Below, piece by piece: positions 62,276-64,000 of a DNA stretch of 64,000 nt. Within the stretch, counting starts at the first letter, position 1, and every line of letters begins with the position of its first letter. The stretch comes from Pseudomonadota bacterium (lineage in GTDB: Bacteria; Pseudomonadota; Alphaproteobacteria; Rhizobiales; Hyphomicrobiaceae): NCBI GenBank assembly GCA_018242255.1, contig JAFECH010000350.1, positions 1 to 64,000 on the forward strand, read 5' to 3'. The notes under the pieces are model-generated. The model was not told the origin of the DNA and did no database searches. It saw only the letters and a list, made by a program, of their open reading frames with translations. The translations under genes and the position numbers were made by a program.

Positions 62276-62914
62276 TTAAAAGCCAGTGAACTTTTGCACG
62301 ATGCGTGCGAGCAAACCATGGAATCTCATCGGTCCTTCCGATGCGATCAGGCAGATGCATCCCGTTTCTTCGGCGGCCACGGGGGCGTGCGCGACGTCTT
62401 CACCCATCTCGACGACATCACCAACTTCGTAAGATCCGAATTCGTCGCTGAACGCGCCTTGAAGCACGAGCGTCAACTCCAATCCAGAATGTCCGTGATC
62501 CGGCAGTTTAAGGCCGGCGCCGACTTTAATGAGTTTGAGTGACGAATTAGAATGTTTTGCCAGAGGAATAGGAAATTGCCAGATCCCTGGAGTGACCCGT
62601 TTCCAATTGATGTCTGCAAGGCGATTTCCGACGAATTTCCGCAGTGGCGCGGGGACATCGCTCTTAATCGAATTTTCCGCAATCGATTTGGGCTGCCTGG
62701 CCGGGACGTTCGGAGATGGCATTTTCATAACGAGCGGCGTGGGAGATATGTCTTCGAGAAGCGCCGCACCGACAGAGTCCAGGAACGCAAGCTCCTTTCG
62801 ACAGCGGGGGCAAATAGTCATGTGGCAGGCCATCACTGCAGCCAAAGCTTCAGGCATGCTGCCAGCAGCGCAGCTCATTAAATTTTCTGGGTTGGGGTGG
62901 CGTTTGATCGTCAT
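62276..62914 (-). CDS. chrR: ChrR-type anti-sigma factor (zinc-cupin)
   Basis: A 212-residue anti-sigma factor. The N-terminal zinc-binding domain has HPNPENLMSCAAGSMPEA, then ACHMTICPRCR (His-x3-Cys-x2-Cys). The C-terminal cupin domain is at about 100-200 (TPGIWQFPIPL, then LPDHGHSGLELTLVLQGAFSD and GDVVEMGEDVAHAPVA). ChrR of Rhodobacter holds its ECF sigma factor RpoE inactive until singlet oxygen or organic peroxide triggers release. It overlaps the sigma gene by four bases (ATGA), as usual for the pair. Confidence 0.92.
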   Translation of the reverse strand: MTIKRHPNPENLMSCAAGSMPEALAAVMACHMTICPRCRKELAFLDSVGAALLEDISPTPLVMKMPSPNVPARQPKSIAENSIKSDVPAPLRKFVGNRLADINWKRVTPGIWQFPIPLAKHSNSSLKLIKVGAGLKLPDHGHSGLELTLVLQGAFSDEFGSYEVGDVVEMGEDVAHAPVAAEETGCICLIASEGPMRFHGLLARIVQKFTGF

Positions 62915-63453
62915 TGGTCCGGTTCCCCGACCGCGCTACGAAGTTTCAAATACGCCAGGCGAATACGCGATTTTACTGTGCCAACTGGTAGGTTAAGACG
63001 GTTGGCAATCTCACGATGTGGCAAGCCTTCGATGAAAGATAGAATTACCACTTGTCTTTGCTCCTCAGGCAGCTCATCGAGAGCTCTCCTTATAATCGAG
63101 CGTTGCTGCTCGCCTGAGACAGCCTCATCGGGCGACGTATCGGAACTCGCCTCCTGAGCGTAGTTATCCGGCAATTCGACCCACGTCTTTTCCCTACGTA
63201 AGTAATCAATCCTCAGATTACGTGCGATTGCAAAAATCCAGGTGGCTACGCTGCCCTTGTCCTCGGAATAGAGTGCGGCTTTGCGCCAGACGCTCAGCAT
63301 CGTCTCTTGCGCTAGCTCTTCCGCCGTGGCGGCGTCGACACCTTGCCGCATCATGAACGCTTTTACGATGGGGCCAAATTTCTCGAAAAGCGCGCGATAC
63401 GCTTGGGCATCTTTCTGAGCAGCGATCCGTTCGAGCTTCTCGATGTCCGGCAT
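62911..63453 (-). CDS. rpoE: ECF sigma factor, RpoE/ChrR-partner (ECF11-like)
   Basis: A ~180-residue sigma factor. Region 2 spans AYRALFEKFGPIVKAFMMRQG, EELAQETMLSVWRKAALY and the -10 recognition helix WIFAIARNLRIDYLRREK. Region 4 spans IIRRALDELPEEQRQVVILSFIEGLPHREIANRLNLPVGTVKSRI. Its partner is the ChrR-type anti-sigma gene overlapping downstream, which puts it in the singlet-oxygen response group. The ATG at 63453 is the usual start for this family; another at 63507 is open but adds an unrelated stretch. It probably recognises a TGATCC -35, as seen on the opposite strand at 63671. Confidence 0.92.
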   Translation of the reverse strand: MPDIEKLERIAAQKDAQAYRALFEKFGPIVKAFMMRQGVDAATAEELAQETMLSVWRKAALYSEDKGSVATWIFAIARNLRIDYLRREKTWVELPDNYAQEASSDTSPDEAVSGEQQRSIIRRALDELPEEQRQVVILSFIEGLPHREIANRLNLPVGTVKSRIRLAYLKLRSAVGEPDQ

Positions 63454-63670
63454 TTTTTGTTTCAAATCTTGAGGAAATAGGCCGGCGCGGCGGCTGAGAG
63501 CGTCCATCCAACAGTGATAGCGGCACCGCTTACCAGCTTTTGTATACCTTGTAACATAAATCAAGACGAGGAGCGCCGAGCCAAGCGCGGACGGCAAGAA
63601 ACTTCAAAAGCTATCGAGATCCATTGCCGCCGGCGCATTAACATTTGCCTGGCGCACGCTTTGCCCACTG

Positions 63671-63700
63671 TGATCCGAGCACTTGGGTAGCGCGTAATAC
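63671..63700 (+). promoter_or_regulatory. RpoE/ECF11-like promoter for a predicted small RNA
   Basis: TGATCC (63671-63676) is followed after exactly 18 bases by TAATAC (63695-63700). This matches the known recognition pattern of the ChrR-controlled RpoE sigma factor of Rhodobacter (TGATCC, 18-base spacer, TAA-starting -10). It points away from the rpoE gene, which lies 218 bases off on the other strand. No equivalent site was found ahead of rpoE itself on the minus strand. Confidence 0.5.
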
Positions 63701-63706
63701 TCGCAA

Positions 63707-63781
63707 GTTCGCCCGTCAATTTGGGCGAATTTGCCATTGTCAACTTGCGGGGCCTATCTTGCCACGGCCCCGCATTTTTTT
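63707..63781 (+). ncRNA. Predicted sigma-dependent small RNA (about 75 nt)
   Basis: Starting some seven bases after the promoter-like TAATAC, the transcript would contain a hairpin TTCGCCC-8-GGGCGAA (63708-63729), a 17-base single-stranded stretch and an intrinsic terminator GCGGGGCC-11-GGCCCCGC with a U7 tail (63747-63781). No open frame or plus-strand gene ends here, so the terminator needs a small untranslated transcript to explain it. Two hairpins, single-stranded middle and U-tail are typical of Hfq-type small RNAs. The alternative is a leader of the gene at 63888. Confidence 0.5.
63747..63781 (+). terminator. Intrinsic terminator downstream of the predicted small RNA
   Basis: A perfect eight-base-pair stem GCGGGGCC/GGCCCCGC closes an 11-base loop and is followed by A and seven T on the plus strand. 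No plus-strand protein gene lies upstream within 11 kb; the nearest genes are on the minus strand. The structure itself is convincing even if the RNA in front of it is not yet shown. Confidence 0.85.
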
Positions 63782-63887
63782 AGCGCGATGAGTTTCTGGC
63801 TCGTATCTCTCCAATACACATCGTCGTGAGATGTGATCTTTCGGAGGCTCGCTCACGTAGTTCTGCGAAATAAAAGGGAGCGCCGCC

Positions 63888-64000
63888 ATGCTTGCCATTT
63901 TTGTTTCCGCCTGCCTTGTTCGAGACCCCAGTGTCTGCCGCGAATTCAAAATCCAAGTTGATTCAGGCATCGATTCGATGGCCTGTGTGGTTCAGGCGCC
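63888..64000 (+). CDS. Small cysteine-containing hypothetical protein (3' end outside window)
   Basis: An open frame runs from ATG 63888 off the right edge. It is preceded by AAAGGGAG with good spacing. The visible ~37 residues start with a short hydrophobic segment (MLAIFVSACLV) and then have two more Cys in PSVCREFKIQV and SMACVVQ. Small proteins with this MLAIFVSACL start and scattered cysteines exist in many alphaproteobacteria and have no assigned role. It is too short to appear as a long open frame, so it is easily missed. Confidence 0.6.
   Translation, partial: MLAIFVSACLVRDPSVCREFKIQVDSGIDSMACVVQA

Noticed and set aside
63740..63970. 76-residue minus-strand frame at the right end
   Set aside because: It crosses a strong plus-strand terminator and a better supported small plus-strand gene, and its composition is not protein-like.
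1..64000. CRISPR arrays, insertion sequences, rRNA genes, prophage
   Set aside because: No regularly spaced repeats, transposase, integrase, phage structural gene or rRNA sequence was seen anywhere in the window.

Overview
The window looks like chromosomal DNA of a GC-rich, methylotrophic alphaproteobacterium of the order Hyphomicrobiales (Rhizobiales), most likely Hyphomicrobium or a close relative. This is inferred from the gene set, not from a database match: a lanthanide-type methanol dehydrogenase (XoxF), a class I lysyl-tRNA synthetase, an assimilatory nitrate operon under NasS/NasT, a ChrR-type anti-sigma/ECF sigma pair, a PodJ-like Sel1 protein and alphaproteobacterial porins. Most of the window is ordinary chromosome with tightly packed, often translationally coupled genes.

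Layout. 0-4.4 kb: end of a cyclopropane-fatty-acid synthase gene, a DUF374 acyltransferase, four small unknown genes and a membrane diguanylate cyclase. 4.5-12.1 kb: a single minus-strand operon (ABC importer, two short-chain dehydrogenases, a creatininase-family amidohydrolase, a DUF1989 protein and an amidinotransferase/dimethylargininase-fold hydrolase) with a divergent LysR regulator. It looks like an uptake and degradation pathway for a guanidino or cyclic-amide nitrogen compound, and it is the best candidate for an undescribed pathway. 12.2-14.9 kb: a 58-residue membrane protein, a shared terminator, orphan xoxF and tRNA-Gly(CCC). 15-38 kb: housekeeping and envelope genes (FUSC protein, a porin remnant, MscL, a two-part sodium symporter, proline iminopeptidase, PodJ-like protein, TauE/SafE exporter with TIGR02186 partner, PdeM and Lhr-type helicase, PyrD, DUF952, a GmrSD-like DUF262/DUF1524 protein, LysRS class I, MepA, MsrA).

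38-48.4 kb looks accessory. It starts next to tRNA-Ser(GGA) and holds a soluble double-PAS chemotaxis receptor, a chaperone-usher (spore coat U type) pilus locus whose first pilin gene is a 5'-truncated remnant, a NarL-type two-component system flanked by two near-identical palindromes, and an aldoxime dehydratase with its known catalytic residues.

49-62.2 kb is nitrogen assimilation: an ammonium transporter with a small membrane companion, then the minus-strand operon narK-nirB-nirD-nasA-porin-cobA. That operon is preceded by a leader with a factor-independent terminator and a competing pairing, and by nasT-nasS, which encode the nitrate sensor and the ANTAR antiterminator expected to act on it. 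62.3-64 kb holds chrR and an rpoE-like ECF sigma gene. Beside them, on the plus strand, is a TGATCC-N18-TAATAC promoter-like sequence followed by two hairpins and a U-tract, which predicts a sigma-dependent small RNA of about 75 nt. A small cysteine-containing gene runs off the right edge.
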